DNA of 49,944 bases from an uncultured Lachnospiraceae bacterium (lineage in GTDB: Bacteria > Bacillota > Clostridia > Lachnospirales > Lachnospiraceae): positions 1-49,944 of the forward strand of contig CAMNXA010000022.1 in assembly GCA_946566685.1 (NCBI GenBank). The letters run 5' to 3'. The notes beneath the pieces are model-generated. The model was not told where the DNA came from. It saw nothing but the letters and a program-made list of their open reading frames with translations, and did no database searches. The first letter of the stretch is position 1. Each line of letters begins with the position of its first letter. A program made the translations under genes and the position numbers. Below, one piece after another: positions 26,274 through 34,616 of this stretch.

Positions 26274-28589
26274 TTAACCAGTTGTCCTCTCGATATCGAT
26301 CACGCTCTCAATCGTCCTGATCTTATCGATGATACGCTGCAATTCTTCCCTGCTGCTGATCTCAAAACTGACAGACATAGTCGCCGTTCCCTGCTTGCTG
26401 GCCCTGGTATTTAAAGCCAGAATATCAATATCCTTCTCCGTCAATGCTCTCGAAACATCCGCCAGCAGGCCGTTTCTGTTGTTGGCATAAATATTAATCT
26501 CTGCAAAGTACTTCTCATTACTGTTCTGGGGATCTGTCTGCTGCCACTCCGCATCGATCAGCCGGTGTCTGTCCAGTTCCGGCAGGTTCATGAGATTCAC
26601 ACAGTCCGTCCTGTGAATGGATATACCCCTGCCCCTGGTGACAAAGCCCACAATCTCATCTCCCGGCACCGGGCTGCAACACTTGGAAAAACGAACTGCC
26701 ACATCATGAACGCCCTTGACCACAATGGCGCTGGTGTTCTTCCCGGGACGCCTTCTGTTGACCTGCGCATTCTCCTCAATCTCCGCCATCACCTCGGCAT
26801 CAGTCATTTCCCGTTTGTGGTCGTTGTCATACAGTTCCCGCATACGGTTGACGATCTGGCCCTCTTTGAGCCCGCCGTGCCCCACTGCCGCCAGCACCGA
26901 ATCCCAATTCTGGAAACCGTACTTTTTCATGACGGCTTCCTCATACTTGGGTATCAAAATCTCCGCCATATTGATGGACTTCGCCTTACAATAAGCGTTG
27001 ATCAGTTCCCGTCCCTTGACGATGTTATCTTCCTTCAGTTCATTCTTGAACCACTGATTGATCTTATTCTTGGCCTGGGTGCTCTTGACCACATTGAGCC
27101 AGTCACGGCTTGGGCCTTTGGAGTTCTGGGATGTCATAATCTCCACCCGGTCACCGTTCCTGATCACATAATCTATGGTCACCAATTTCCCATTCACCCT
27201 GGCACCAATCATCTTATTGCCCACCGCACTGTGGATGCTGTAGGCAAAGTCGATGGGCGTGGAACCCGCTGGCAGACTCTTCACGTCCCCCGTGGGCGTA
27301 AAACAATATACATTATCCGCAAAAAGATTCAGATCATCTTTCAACAGATTCATAAATTCCTTGTTATCTGACAGATCCTGCTGCCACTCAAGAATCTGGC
27401 GCAGCCACACCAGCTTCTCCTCTTCCTGGGTCTCCACCTTCTTGCCATCGGAGGCCTCTTTGTACTTCCAGTGGGCCGCAATACCGTACTCCGCCGCCTT
27501 ATGCATCTCATAAGTACGGATCTGGATTTCAAATGGCTGACCGCTGGTACCGATCAGCGTAGTGTGCAGAGACTGGTACATATTTGATTTGGGCATGGCG
27601 ATATAATCCTTGAAACGTCCCGGAATCGGTTTATACATCTCATGGATCACGCCCAGCGCCGCATAACAATCCTTCACCGTATCCACGATGATACGCACGG
27701 CAAACAGATCATAAATCTGATCGATGGACTTGTTCTGGTTCTTCATTTTCTTATAGATACTGAAAAAATGTTTGATACGGCCATCTATCTGCGCCTTGAT
27801 CCCCGCATTTTGAATGTGTACGCTGACTTCATCCACAATCGTCTGAATGTAACGTTCACGCACACTCTTTCTCACCGCAATCTTATCCACCAGATCGTAG
27901 TAAGCCTCCGGTTCCAGATATTTTAAGGACAGATCGTCCAGTTCTACCTTGATCTTGGAAATGCCGAGCCGCTGTGCGATCGGTGAATAAATATCCAGCG
28001 TCTCTCTGGCAACCTCCTGCTGTTTCTCCGGGCGCATGTGTTGCAGCGTCCGCATATTATGAAGCCTGTCGGCCAGTTTGATCAAAATGACCCGGATATC
28101 TTTGGCCATGGCCAGAAACATCTTGCGCAGATTCTCCGCCTGGCGTTCCAGCTTCTCCGTATCCCGATCCTGATATCCGTGCTCTCCATGAAAACTCAGT
28201 TTATCCAGCTTGGTGACACCGTCCACCAGCAGCGCCACATCCTCGCCAAACTCTTCTTTGATCTCCTCATCCGTCATGATCGTGTCTTCCACCACATCAT
28301 GCAGAAGTCCCGCCACGATCGTCTCTTTGTCCAGTTCCAGATCCGCAAGGATAATGGACACACACAAAGGATGGATAATATAGGGTTCTCCCGACTTACG
28401 TACCTGTCCCCTGTGGGCATCGGATGCGATTCTGTATGCTTTCCTGATCAGGCTGATATCCGTTGAGGGATGGTATTTGCGCACACGAACAATAAGCTCC
28501 TCGTAGAGCGTCCCGGGAGTCTGAAACTCATCTATGGATTCTATTCTGCCATCGTCAAATACGATATCCTTCTTCTCTTCTGTCGCCAT
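26274..28589 (-). CDS. relA: Bifunctional (p)ppGpp synthetase/hydrolase
   Basis: This 771-residue RSH enzyme makes and breaks the stringent-response alarmone. Domains in order are HD hydrolase (LLHDVVEDT, residues 96-104, and RLHNMRTLQHM), synthetase, TGS (YCFTPTGDVKSLPAGSTPIDF), a zinc-finger/helical region (KCCSPVPGDEIVGF) and ACT (NNRNGLLADVSRALTEKDI). The synthetase carries RFKD (GRFKDYIAMPKSNMYQSLHT), the RxKD charge type associated with bifunctional enzymes and not the ExDD of synthetase-only RelA. A near-consensus promoter lies 47 bases upstream. The hydrolase gene follows. Confidence 0.96.
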   Translation of the reverse strand: MATEEKKDIVFDDGRIESIDEFQTPGTLYEELIVRVRKYHPSTDISLIRKAYRIASDAHRGQVRKSGEPYIIHPLCVSIILADLELDKETIVAGLLHDVVEDTIMTDEEIKEEFGEDVALLVDGVTKLDKLSFHGEHGYQDRDTEKLERQAENLRKMFLAMAKDIRVILIKLADRLHNMRTLQHMRPEKQQEVARETLDIYSPIAQRLGISKIKVELDDLSLKYLEPEAYYDLVDKIAVRKSVRERYIQTIVDEVSVHIQNAGIKAQIDGRIKHFFSIYKKMKNQNKSIDQIYDLFAVRIIVDTVKDCYAALGVIHEMYKPIPGRFKDYIAMPKSNMYQSLHTTLIGTSGQPFEIQIRTYEMHKAAEYGIAAHWKYKEASDGKKVETQEEEKLVWLRQILEWQQDLSDNKEFMNLLKDDLNLFADNVYCFTPTGDVKSLPAGSTPIDFAYSIHSAVGNKMIGARVNGKLVTIDYVIRNGDRVEIMTSQNSKGPSRDWLNVVKSTQAKNKINQWFKNELKEDNIVKGRELINAYCKAKSINMAEILIPKYEEAVMKKYGFQNWDSVLAAVGHGGLKEGQIVNRMRELYDNDHKREMTDAEVMAEIEENAQVNRRRPGKNTSAIVVKGVHDVAVRFSKCCSPVPGDEIVGFVTRGRGISIHRTDCVNLMNLPELDRHRLIDAEWQQTDPQNSNEKYFAEINIYANNRNGLLADVSRALTEKDIDILALNTRASKQGTATMSVSFEISSREELQRIIDKIRTIESVIDIERTTG

Positions 28590-28635
28590 ATACTCACCAG
28601 CACCTTATTTTGTCGCCTGACTGCCGTTTTAAGAC

Positions 28636-28664
28636 ATTATAATATTATTTACCGTACAAGTCAA
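28636..28664 (-). promoter_or_regulatory. relA promoter
   Basis: On the minus strand, TTGACT (28659-28664), a 17-base spacer and TATAAT (28636-28641). Confidence 0.75.
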
Positions 28665-28700
28665 AATATTTCGTATTATGTATACTCATCCTGACATGAA

Positions 28701-29996
28701 TTAAAAATCCACTGCATCAGGATTTAACAGGAACTCGTAGAGTCCCAGATGCAAAATTCCCTCTTCATCGAACCACGGCTTCATCCCGCTCTTCGTGACA
28801 ATAATCTTACGAAAGAAGTCTTTGACACCAAGCAGCGGCCGAAGCTCCGTCTTTTCCTTCCGGGCATCACCAAGACTTAAGGCTGACTGGATGTAATATT
28901 TCTTTGCTCCCCTGTTGACGACAAAATCGATTTCACAGCTGACTTTCTTCCTTTTCCCCTCCGCGTCCGTCTCAAAAATATCAACAGCGCCTACATCCAC
29001 CGAATATCCCCGGCAGATCAGTTCATTGTACATGATATTCTCCATAATATGCGTCTCCTCCTGCTGCCGCAGATTCAACCGCACATTCCGAAGCCCGATA
29101 TCGCTGCAGTAATATTTTGAGGGATAAGAAAAATATTTCTTTCCCCTCACATCATACCGTTTGGCTTGATGAAACAGAAAGGATTCGGAAAGATAAACCA
29201 GATAGCTGGCAATGGTCCCGCTGTCCACCTTGATTCCCTTTACCGTCTGCAAAGTATTCGCTATTTTCGTAGCATTAGTAAGCGAGCCCACAGAAGAACA
29301 CAGATCATCCGTCAATTCACTTAAAACTTCCGGAAGTCCAATCTGATATCGCTCTATGATATCCTTAAAATAGACCTCTTCAAAAAGCGAGGACAGGTAT
29401 TTGAATTTATCCTCCTCTGTCCTGCGGAACAAAACTAACGGCATGCCGCCGTACAGAGCGTATTCTTCATAGGCTTCCGCCTTGTCTCCGCCCACGTAAT
29501 CATAATATTCCTGAAAGGAAAGCGGATGAACCTCCACCGAATCCCCGCGTCCCCGAAAAGCCGTCATCACATCCTTAGAGAGCATTTTGGAATTGCTGCC
29601 GGTCACATAAATATCCACATTACGAAGCCTCTGCAGACCATTCAAAACATTGTACAGACGGATGCTCTCCGGATTTTTCAGTTCCTCCTGAGAAATCGCA
29701 TACTGCACCTCATCAATGAAAATATAGAACATGCCCTCCTGATCCGTGACTTTAGAACGGATATACTTAGACAACTCCGCCGGATCCCGGTAAGCTATAT
29801 TCAGATCGTCATCCAGAGCAATCAAAATGATATGGTCCTTCGGAATCCCTTCTCCGATCAGATAATCATAAAATAATTCAAAGAGCAAAAAACTTTTGCC
29901 GCAGCGGCGAATCCCCGTAATCACCTTAATCAATCCATTCTCTCTCCGATTAATCAATTGCTCCAAATAGCTGTCTCTTCTAATATAGTTTTCCAT
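28701..29996 (-). CDS. AAA_14/DUF4143 ATP-binding protein
   Basis: This 431-residue protein has an N-terminal AAA_14 ATPase with Walker A (TGIRRCGKSFLL) and Walker B (MFYIFIDEVQY), followed by a C-terminal DUF4143 nuclease-like domain (CEIDFVVNRGAKKYYIQSAL, the D-x-E/D-V-K-like core). These stand-alone ATPases are common and often multicopy in gut Firmicutes and Bacteroidetes; their role is unproven. I chose ATG 29996 (MENYIRRDSYLEQL) because GGAGGCTGAAT precedes it; the ORF is open 47 codons further upstream without a ribosome site. Confidence 0.9.
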   Translation of the reverse strand: MENYIRRDSYLEQLINRRENGLIKVITGIRRCGKSFLLFELFYDYLIGEGIPKDHIILIALDDDLNIAYRDPAELSKYIRSKVTDQEGMFYIFIDEVQYAISQEELKNPESIRLYNVLNGLQRLRNVDIYVTGSNSKMLSKDVMTAFRGRGDSVEVHPLSFQEYYDYVGGDKAEAYEEYALYGGMPLVLFRRTEEDKFKYLSSLFEEVYFKDIIERYQIGLPEVLSELTDDLCSSVGSLTNATKIANTLQTVKGIKVDSGTIASYLVYLSESFLFHQAKRYDVRGKKYFSYPSKYYCSDIGLRNVRLNLRQQEETHIMENIMYNELICRGYSVDVGAVDIFETDAEGKRKKVSCEIDFVVNRGAKKYYIQSALSLGDARKEKTELRPLLGVKDFFRKIIVTKSGMKPWFDEEGILHLGLYEFLLNPDAVDF

Positions 29997-30146
29997 ATTC
30001 AGCCTCCTGCTCATTCGGAAATACGGTGCGCTACACACAAGTTCTGATTCTATTATGCCCAATTTCTTATTCAAAATCAACTTCATTCGAAATTTCTTTG
30101 CTTTGCACCTTATTTCTGAAGCAGGAAAATAGCACATACTTTTTCT

Positions 30147-30338
30147 CTACTTTTGCAAAGTTTCCGGCTGTACCGGATGACAGGCGCCATGCATAGCGCA
30201 GCCTGCACATCCGCAGCCACAAGAAGAATTCCCTTTCCTCTTACCGCATATCATACCGGCAATAACAGCCGCCACCGCAAGAATCAGAACTGCCGTGATG
30301 ATGATTGTCGCCATATTTTCCATGATCCATGTAAACAT
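30147..30338 (-). CDS. FeoB-associated Cys-rich membrane peptide
   Basis: This 63-residue protein has a single N-terminal membrane helix (MATIIITAVLILAVAAVIAGM) and a Cys-rich tail (SSCGCGCAGCAMHGACH). The arrangement and its position just after feoB match the FeoB-associated Cys-rich family, thought to sit at the membrane and help iron handling. The start at 30338 is set by GGGAGAGGGGA. It is 99 bases downstream of the feoB stop and probably the last gene of the Feo operon. Confidence 0.9.
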   Translation of the reverse strand: MFTWIMENMATIIITAVLILAVAAVIAGMICGKRKGNSSCGCGCAGCAMHGACHPVQPETLQK

Positions 30339-30437
30339 AAAAATCCCCTCTCCCTTATAAATTCTATAATAACACGGCAGCCCGAACAAAACGAGCTGCC
30401 ATATCTTTACATTTCAACTACACTCAGAGAATGCCTG

Positions 30438-32840
30438 TTATTCGGCCATTTTCACCTTCAAATTTTTGGTCAGCTTAGTTGCCTCTTTATACGGTCTGAA
30501 CAGCATATAGATCATACAGCCAAGGATAACGATAGCAGCCAGCAATCCGATGATGTTCAGATTTCCCGTAAATGCCGAACCGATCTGGTAAACCATCAGC
30601 GCCACCGCGTAAGCCAGCCCACACTGGTAACCGATCGCAAACCAGGTCCATTTCGCGTTATTCATCTCCCGCTTGATGGCACCGATCGCCGCGAAGCAAG
30701 GCGCACACAGAAGATTAAACACCAGGAATGAATAACCCGCTACCATGCTGAAGTTCGCTGCAATCTCAGGCCATCCGCCGGGATAGAGGATACCCATGGT
30801 ACCCACGATATTCTCCTTCGCCACAAGACCTGTGATGGAGGCCACCGCCGCCTGCCAGTTGCCCCAGCCAAGCGGTATAAAGATCCATGCGATGGCGCCG
30901 CCGATTGCCGCTAGAAGCGACTGATCCATTTCCTCCTCGCCAAGCATCCGGAAACCTTCCGCAGTAAATCCAAAATAAGTCGTAAACCAGATCACGATGG
31001 TGGAAAGTAGAATGATCGTCCCCGCTTTCTTGATGAAAGACCATCCACGTTCCCACATGGAGCGCAGCACATTGCTCACCGTAGGCATATGGTAAGCCGG
31101 AAGTTCCATAACGAAAGGAGCCGGGTCGCCGGAGAACATCTTTGTCTTTTTTAACATAATACCGGAGATAATGATCGCCGCCATACCGACAAAATATGCA
31201 CTTGTTGCCACCCATGCCAAGCCGCCGAAAATCGCGCCTGCCACCATGGAGATAAACGGCACTTTAGCGCCACAGGGAATAAAGGTTGTCGTCATGATCG
31301 TCATCCGGCGGTCACGCTCGTTCTCAATCGTTCTCGATGCCATGATACCCGGAATACCACAGCCGGTACCGATCAACATCGGGATAAAGGACTTGCCGGA
31401 CAAGCCAAACTTACGGAAAATACGGTCCAGCACAAACGCGATACGCGCCATATAACCGCAGGCCTCAAGGAACGCAAGTAACAGGAACAAGACAAGCATC
31501 TGCGGCACAAAGCCAAGCACCGCGCCCACGCCGGCTACGATACCGTCATTGATCAGTCCGGACAGCCAATCCGCCGCACCCACTGCCTCAAGCGCATTGC
31601 CTACAAGGGCCGGCACACCCGGAACCCATACACCGTAAGCTGCCGGATCAGGCTCATCGCCATACTGCTCCACAACCGCAAGCGCTGCTTCATAATCCGC
31701 AAGGGACGCCGTCTCCACCGATACTTCCAGCGTTTCATCATCCGCCACCTCGTAAGGGAAATCGCCTGTTGGCGCCGCACCGTTCTCTTCCATATAAGCA
31801 TCATAACCGTCCACAATCAGCGCCGCATCACCGTATTCTTCAGCAGCTTCCCCATAAGCCGAAGAGCCGATGCCAAACAGATGCCACCCGTCACCGAACA
31901 GCCCGTCATTTGCCCAATCCGTAGCAGATGCTCCCACCGTCACCATGGAGATGTAGTAAACCAAGAACATGATGACTGCAAAAATCGGAAGACCCAGGAA
32001 ACGATTTGTAACAACTCTGTCAATCTTATCGGAGGTGGTCAGCTTTCCTGCGGATTTTTTCTTCAGGCATCCTTTGATAATGCTTCCAATATAAATGTAC
32101 CGCTCATTGGTGATGATGGATTCCGCATCGTCATCCATCTCCTTTTCCGCCGCCTTGATATCCATTTCAATATGGTCTTGCACTGCCGGATTCAGACTTA
32201 ACTGCTCCATAACCTTGTCATCCCGCTCAAACAGCTTGATCGCATACCACCGCTGTTGTTCCTCAGGCAGTCCGTGTACCACAGCCTCCTCAATGTGTGC
32301 AAGGGCATGTTCCACTGTTCCTGAAAAGGTATGCATGGGAACGGTCTTTCCGTTCTTCGCCACATCAATCGCCGCCTCCGCGGCCTCCATGATTCCATTT
32401 CCTTTCAAAGCGGAAATCTCTACTACCTTACAGCCTAATGCCCTCGAAAGTTCCGCCGTATTGATCTTATCGCCGTTCTTCTCCACCACATCCATCATAT
32501 TGATGGCAACAACAACAGGAATACCAAGTTCCGTGAGCTGTGTTGTCAAATAAAGGTTTCTCTCCAGATTTGTGCCGTCAATGATATTTAAGATCGCATC
32601 GGGTCTTTCACTAATCAGATAACTTCTCGCCACCACTTCCTCCAATGTATAGGGGGAAAGGGAATAGATACCGGGCAGATCGGTGATGGTGACACCGTCA
32701 TGCTTCTTTAATTTTCCTTCCTTCTTTTCTACCGTAACACCCGGCCAGTTTCCAACGAACTGATTGGAACCGGTCAGGGCATTGAACAGCGTTGTCTTAC
32801 CACAGTTCGGGTTACCCGCAAGGGCAATTCGCATACTCAT
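30438..32840 (-). CDS. feoB: Ferrous iron transporter FeoB
   Basis: This 800-residue Fe(II) transporter has an N-terminal G domain: G1 GNPNCGKT (residues 9-16), G3 DLPG (54-57), G4 NMMD (114-117) and G5 ISALKG. A GDI-like helical part and the polytopic membrane domain with two gate regions follow (GTGCGIPGIMASRTI, and GNWQAAVASITGLVAKENIVGTMG). Between the first membrane helix and the first gate there is an extra acidic segment of about 90 residues (about 325-412, with SAYGEAAEEYGDAALIVDGYDAY and DEPDPAAYGVWVPG) that shorter FeoB proteins lack. The ATG at 32840 follows AAGGAGAAGAAAG. An operator-like GTTAG-N6-CTAAC lies 22 bases upstream. Confidence 0.96.
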   Translation of the reverse strand: MSMRIALAGNPNCGKTTLFNALTGSNQFVGNWPGVTVEKKEGKLKKHDGVTITDLPGIYSLSPYTLEEVVARSYLISERPDAILNIIDGTNLERNLYLTTQLTELGIPVVVAINMMDVVEKNGDKINTAELSRALGCKVVEISALKGNGIMEAAEAAIDVAKNGKTVPMHTFSGTVEHALAHIEEAVVHGLPEEQQRWYAIKLFERDDKVMEQLSLNPAVQDHIEMDIKAAEKEMDDDAESIITNERYIYIGSIIKGCLKKKSAGKLTTSDKIDRVVTNRFLGLPIFAVIMFLVYYISMVTVGASATDWANDGLFGDGWHLFGIGSSAYGEAAEEYGDAALIVDGYDAYMEENGAAPTGDFPYEVADDETLEVSVETASLADYEAALAVVEQYGDEPDPAAYGVWVPGVPALVGNALEAVGAADWLSGLINDGIVAGVGAVLGFVPQMLVLFLLLAFLEACGYMARIAFVLDRIFRKFGLSGKSFIPMLIGTGCGIPGIMASRTIENERDRRMTIMTTTFIPCGAKVPFISMVAGAIFGGLAWVATSAYFVGMAAIIISGIMLKKTKMFSGDPAPFVMELPAYHMPTVSNVLRSMWERGWSFIKKAGTIILLSTIVIWFTTYFGFTAEGFRMLGEEEMDQSLLAAIGGAIAWIFIPLGWGNWQAAVASITGLVAKENIVGTMGILYPGGWPEIAANFSMVAGYSFLVFNLLCAPCFAAIGAIKREMNNAKWTWFAIGYQCGLAYAVALMVYQIGSAFTGNLNIIGLLAAIVILGCMIYMLFRPYKEATKLTKNLKVKMAE

Positions 32841-32861
32841 AACTTTCTTCTCCTTCCACTT

Positions 32862-32877
32862 GTTAGTTATGTCTAAC
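32862..32877. promoter_or_regulatory. Predicted iron-regulator operator upstream of feoB
   Basis: GTTAG-N6-CTAAC inverted repeat, the same pattern found twice upstream of the first feoA gene. It lies between feoA and feoB. Confidence 0.55.
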
Positions 32878-32948
32878 CATCAGTTTGAAAATAAAGGGGA
32901 TTCCCCCCCCTATTTCTTTGAAAAATGCCATCTTCTTAGAAATTCTTC

Positions 32949-33173
32949 TCACACATCGACCTCAATCATCTCCGCATCCGCTTTCCGGATGGAAAGTTCA
33001 TAACCACGGACAGTCACCTCTATCGGGTCGCCTAAAGGTGCAACCTTACGGATCTGCACATCCACGCCTTTTGTCAGTCCCATGTCCATGATCCGGCGTT
33101 TGACCGCGCCCTCACCGTGGAGTTTTACCACTCGGACAGTATCACCGACTTTTGATTCTTTCAGTGTTTTCAT
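32949..33173 (-). CDS. feoA: FeoA-domain protein (proximal to feoB)
   Basis: This 74-residue SH3-like FeoA protein is expected to bind the cytoplasmic part of FeoB and modulate transport. Family features are GDTVRVVKLHGEGAVKRRIMDMGLTKGVDVQIRKVAPLGDPIEV; only the key blocks are GEGAVKRRIMDMG and APLGDPIEV. The ATG at 33173 follows GGAGGATAACGCAA. It is the second of two feoA genes in this operon, 133 bases after the first. Confidence 0.94.
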   Translation of the reverse strand: MKTLKESKVGDTVRVVKLHGEGAVKRRIMDMGLTKGVDVQIRKVAPLGDPIEVTVRGYELSIRKADAEMIEVDV

Positions 33174-33217
33174 TTGCGTTATCCTCCTCATTTTTATTTA
33201 CACATACAGTTCTATGC

Positions 33218-33312
33218 GGAGAATGTCGCTTTTCAGACATTCTCCAGTGTGAGACTTAGTACATCTTAACGAAGCAGCCTTTGCTGCTGAGTTTTAGATG
33301 TACTTCTCACAC
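33218..33312 (-). other. Two consecutive hairpins between the feoA genes
   Basis: GGAGAATGTC/GACATTCTCC (33218-33245) is a perfect 10-base stem. A second, long nested hairpin runs from GTGTGAGA (33247-33254) to TCTCACAC (33305-33312) with inner arms AGTACATCT/AGATGTACT and AGCAGC/GCTGCT. The long one starts at the stop codon of the upstream feoA. Neither has a T-run, so RNA processing or stability control is more likely than termination. Confidence 0.55.
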
Positions 33313-33519
33313 AATAATCTTTTGCGCCATTTCTTTGCTGACCGCAATGCGGGAATCCTTTACATTCACGATGACGTTGCCCCCGATGGCACTAACTACC
33401 GTGACAGCCCCTCCCACAACAAAACCGAGATTCTCCAGATGTGCCCTGATTTCCTGTTTTCCCCCGATTTTTCTGATAATGTTTTCCTCTCCAGTTTCTG
33501 CTAATGTAAGCGGCATCAT
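33307..33519 (-). CDS. feoA: FeoA-domain protein (operon-first copy)
   Basis: This second FeoA-like protein of 70 residues has the motifs MPLTLAETGEENIIRKIGG, HLENLGFVVGGAVTVV and IGGNVIVNVKDSRIAV. The coding frame is open 48 codons further upstream, but GGAGG sits directly before tandem ATG codons at 33519/33516, so translation should start there. Tandem feoA genes before feoB are common in Clostridia. The promoter and operators lie 130-250 bases upstream. Confidence 0.92.
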   Translation of the reverse strand: MMPLTLAETGEENIIRKIGGKQEIRAHLENLGFVVGGAVTVVSAIGGNVIVNVKDSRIAVSKEMAQKIIV

Positions 33520-33627
33520 ATATTCCTCCATTCCGAAATAATCTACATTGAGGAAGGCGGGCAGGAAGAAGTTTTCCGAAGGAATATTTCTTTCTGCTCC
33601 GCAATCTGCATCCTCTTTGGCATATGT

Positions 33628-33671
33628 ATTAGTTTTCACTAACTGTTTTACGGGAGTTAGCATCCACTAAC
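33628..33671. promoter_or_regulatory. Paired GTTAG/CTAAC operators at the Feo transcription start
   Basis: ATTAG-N6-CTAAC (33628-33643, one mismatch) and GTTAG-N6-CTAAC (33656-33671) are 28 bases apart. The second begins a few bases after the predicted -10, where a bound repressor would block initiation. The pattern resembles DtxR-family sites. Confidence 0.6.
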
Positions 33672-33679
33672 CATATATT

Positions 33680-33708
33680 ATAATATGATGTCAGACTGTC
33701 TTTGTCAA
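33680..33708 (-). promoter_or_regulatory. Feo operon promoter
   Basis: On the minus strand, consensus TTGACA (33703-33708), a 17-base spacer and TATTAT (33680-33685). It is flanked by operator repeats on both sides. Confidence 0.7.
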
Positions 33709-33742
33709 TGCCATTTTTATTGCTGATTGCAGTTTCATCATA

Positions 33743-33769
33743 CTAACCAATGCGTTAGGCAATGCTAAC
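33743..33769. promoter_or_regulatory. Upstream triple half-site of the Feo operator array
   Basis: CTAAC-N6-GTTAG-N6-CTAAC: three half-sites at regular 11-base steps, ending in a perfect GTTAG-N6-CTAAC (33754-33769), upstream of the -35. Confidence 0.55.
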
Positions 33770-33918
33770 TTATTGGTTTGTGCAAAATATCCATATTATA
33801 GATGATGCCTTCAGGAACAGTCCACAACGAGCCTGTCAAATGAACGGTGTTCCTGGAATATCTCCCAGTACAGCCGCGTGCAGCATCAGACTGTCATAGC
33901 TGTATTCCCATTGCGGAA
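33770..33918. other. Gap between Feo operators and the HipA-like gene
   Basis: It holds an inverted repeat CAGGAACA (33812-33819)/TGTTCCTG (33848-33855). There is also a minus-strand open stretch without a start, reading QWEYSYDSLMLHAAV and ending TPFI, that could be a gene remnant downstream of the HipA-like gene. Nothing else is visible. Confidence 0.35.
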
Positions 33919-34602
33919 TCAATCGGTTTGTTCTTGTTCAAAACTTACTGCCAAATCCAAAGCCGGGACAAGAATCAGGTTGTACCTTGCCCTGATATAA
34001 TGCTTATAAAACGTTCTCTGTAACTCGGACAAATACGGCACTTCATCGATAAATGCACCGATTTTGCCCATATCAATCCGAGGGGCGATCCGCTTTATTG
34101 CCTCATTGCATCCCTCATATTCCGCACGCATTAAGAAATCACGGTTATTGATTTTTCTGTCATTCTGCTTAATGGCGGAAGTCGGATACTGAAAAATTCT
34201 GGAATGCAGTGCATCTTCGTTTGTCAGCACTTCTTTCATAATCCTTTCGTCAGCCTGCGGCAGCAAACAACTTCCGCAATCATAGATAGGAGCAAGGCTC
34301 GTTTCTCCCGTACCTTCATCGAACAGGAAACCCCAGTTACCATTATGACGGTCAAAATTGCCGAGCAATGCATCTGCAAAGAACATATCCCAAAAGTGTT
34401 TTTCAAGAACCTTCGGTGATACATACTGTTGCTTTTCGATGGTATCGAGAATATCCTCAAGTTCCGTTCCTGTGCCGTTTGAATCCGATTCCAAAATTGT
34501 ATTCTTGATAGAACAAAAATCGAAGAATCTCTTTCCGTTTGCTCCATTATATACTTTGCCAAGAATCACTTGACAGCTTGTAAAATCGATTGTTCCAGCC
34601 AT
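33919..34602 (-). CDS. HipA/CtkA-like kinase homologue with apparent N-lobe deletion
   Basis: This 227-residue protein is the HipA-C/CtkA-type Ser/Thr kinase family, but short; relatives have about 300 residues or more. It keeps the family N terminus (IDFTSCQV...YNGANGK, residues 5-24) and then jumps directly to FFDFCSIKNTILESD, which in relatives comes roughly 80 residues later. The missing part holds the N-lobe with the ATP-contacting Lys. The catalytic loop GNFDRHNGNWGF (Asp84, Asn89) and the DFG-like APIYDCG (Asp108) remain. I infer an in-frame internal deletion giving a catalytically dead or ATP-independent protein. GGGAGTAAGGGAAA precedes the ATG. The XRE gene upstream is 14 bases away, as in hipBA modules. 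Confidence 0.8.
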   Translation of the reverse strand: MAGTIDFTSCQVILGKVYNGANGKRFFDFCSIKNTILESDSNGTGTELEDILDTIEKQQYVSPKVLEKHFWDMFFADALLGNFDRHNGNWGFLFDEGTGETSLAPIYDCGSCLLPQADERIMKEVLTNEDALHSRIFQYPTSAIKQNDRKINNRDFLMRAEYEGCNEAIKRIAPRIDMGKIGAFIDEVPYLSELQRTFYKHYIRARYNLILVPALDLAVSFEQEQTD

Positions 34603-34616
34603 TTTCCCTTACTCCC

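Noticed and set aside
33840..33918. Minus-strand open stretch ending GTPFI downstream of the HipA-like gene
   Set aside because: No start codon with a ribosome site; too short to call a gene or assign a family.
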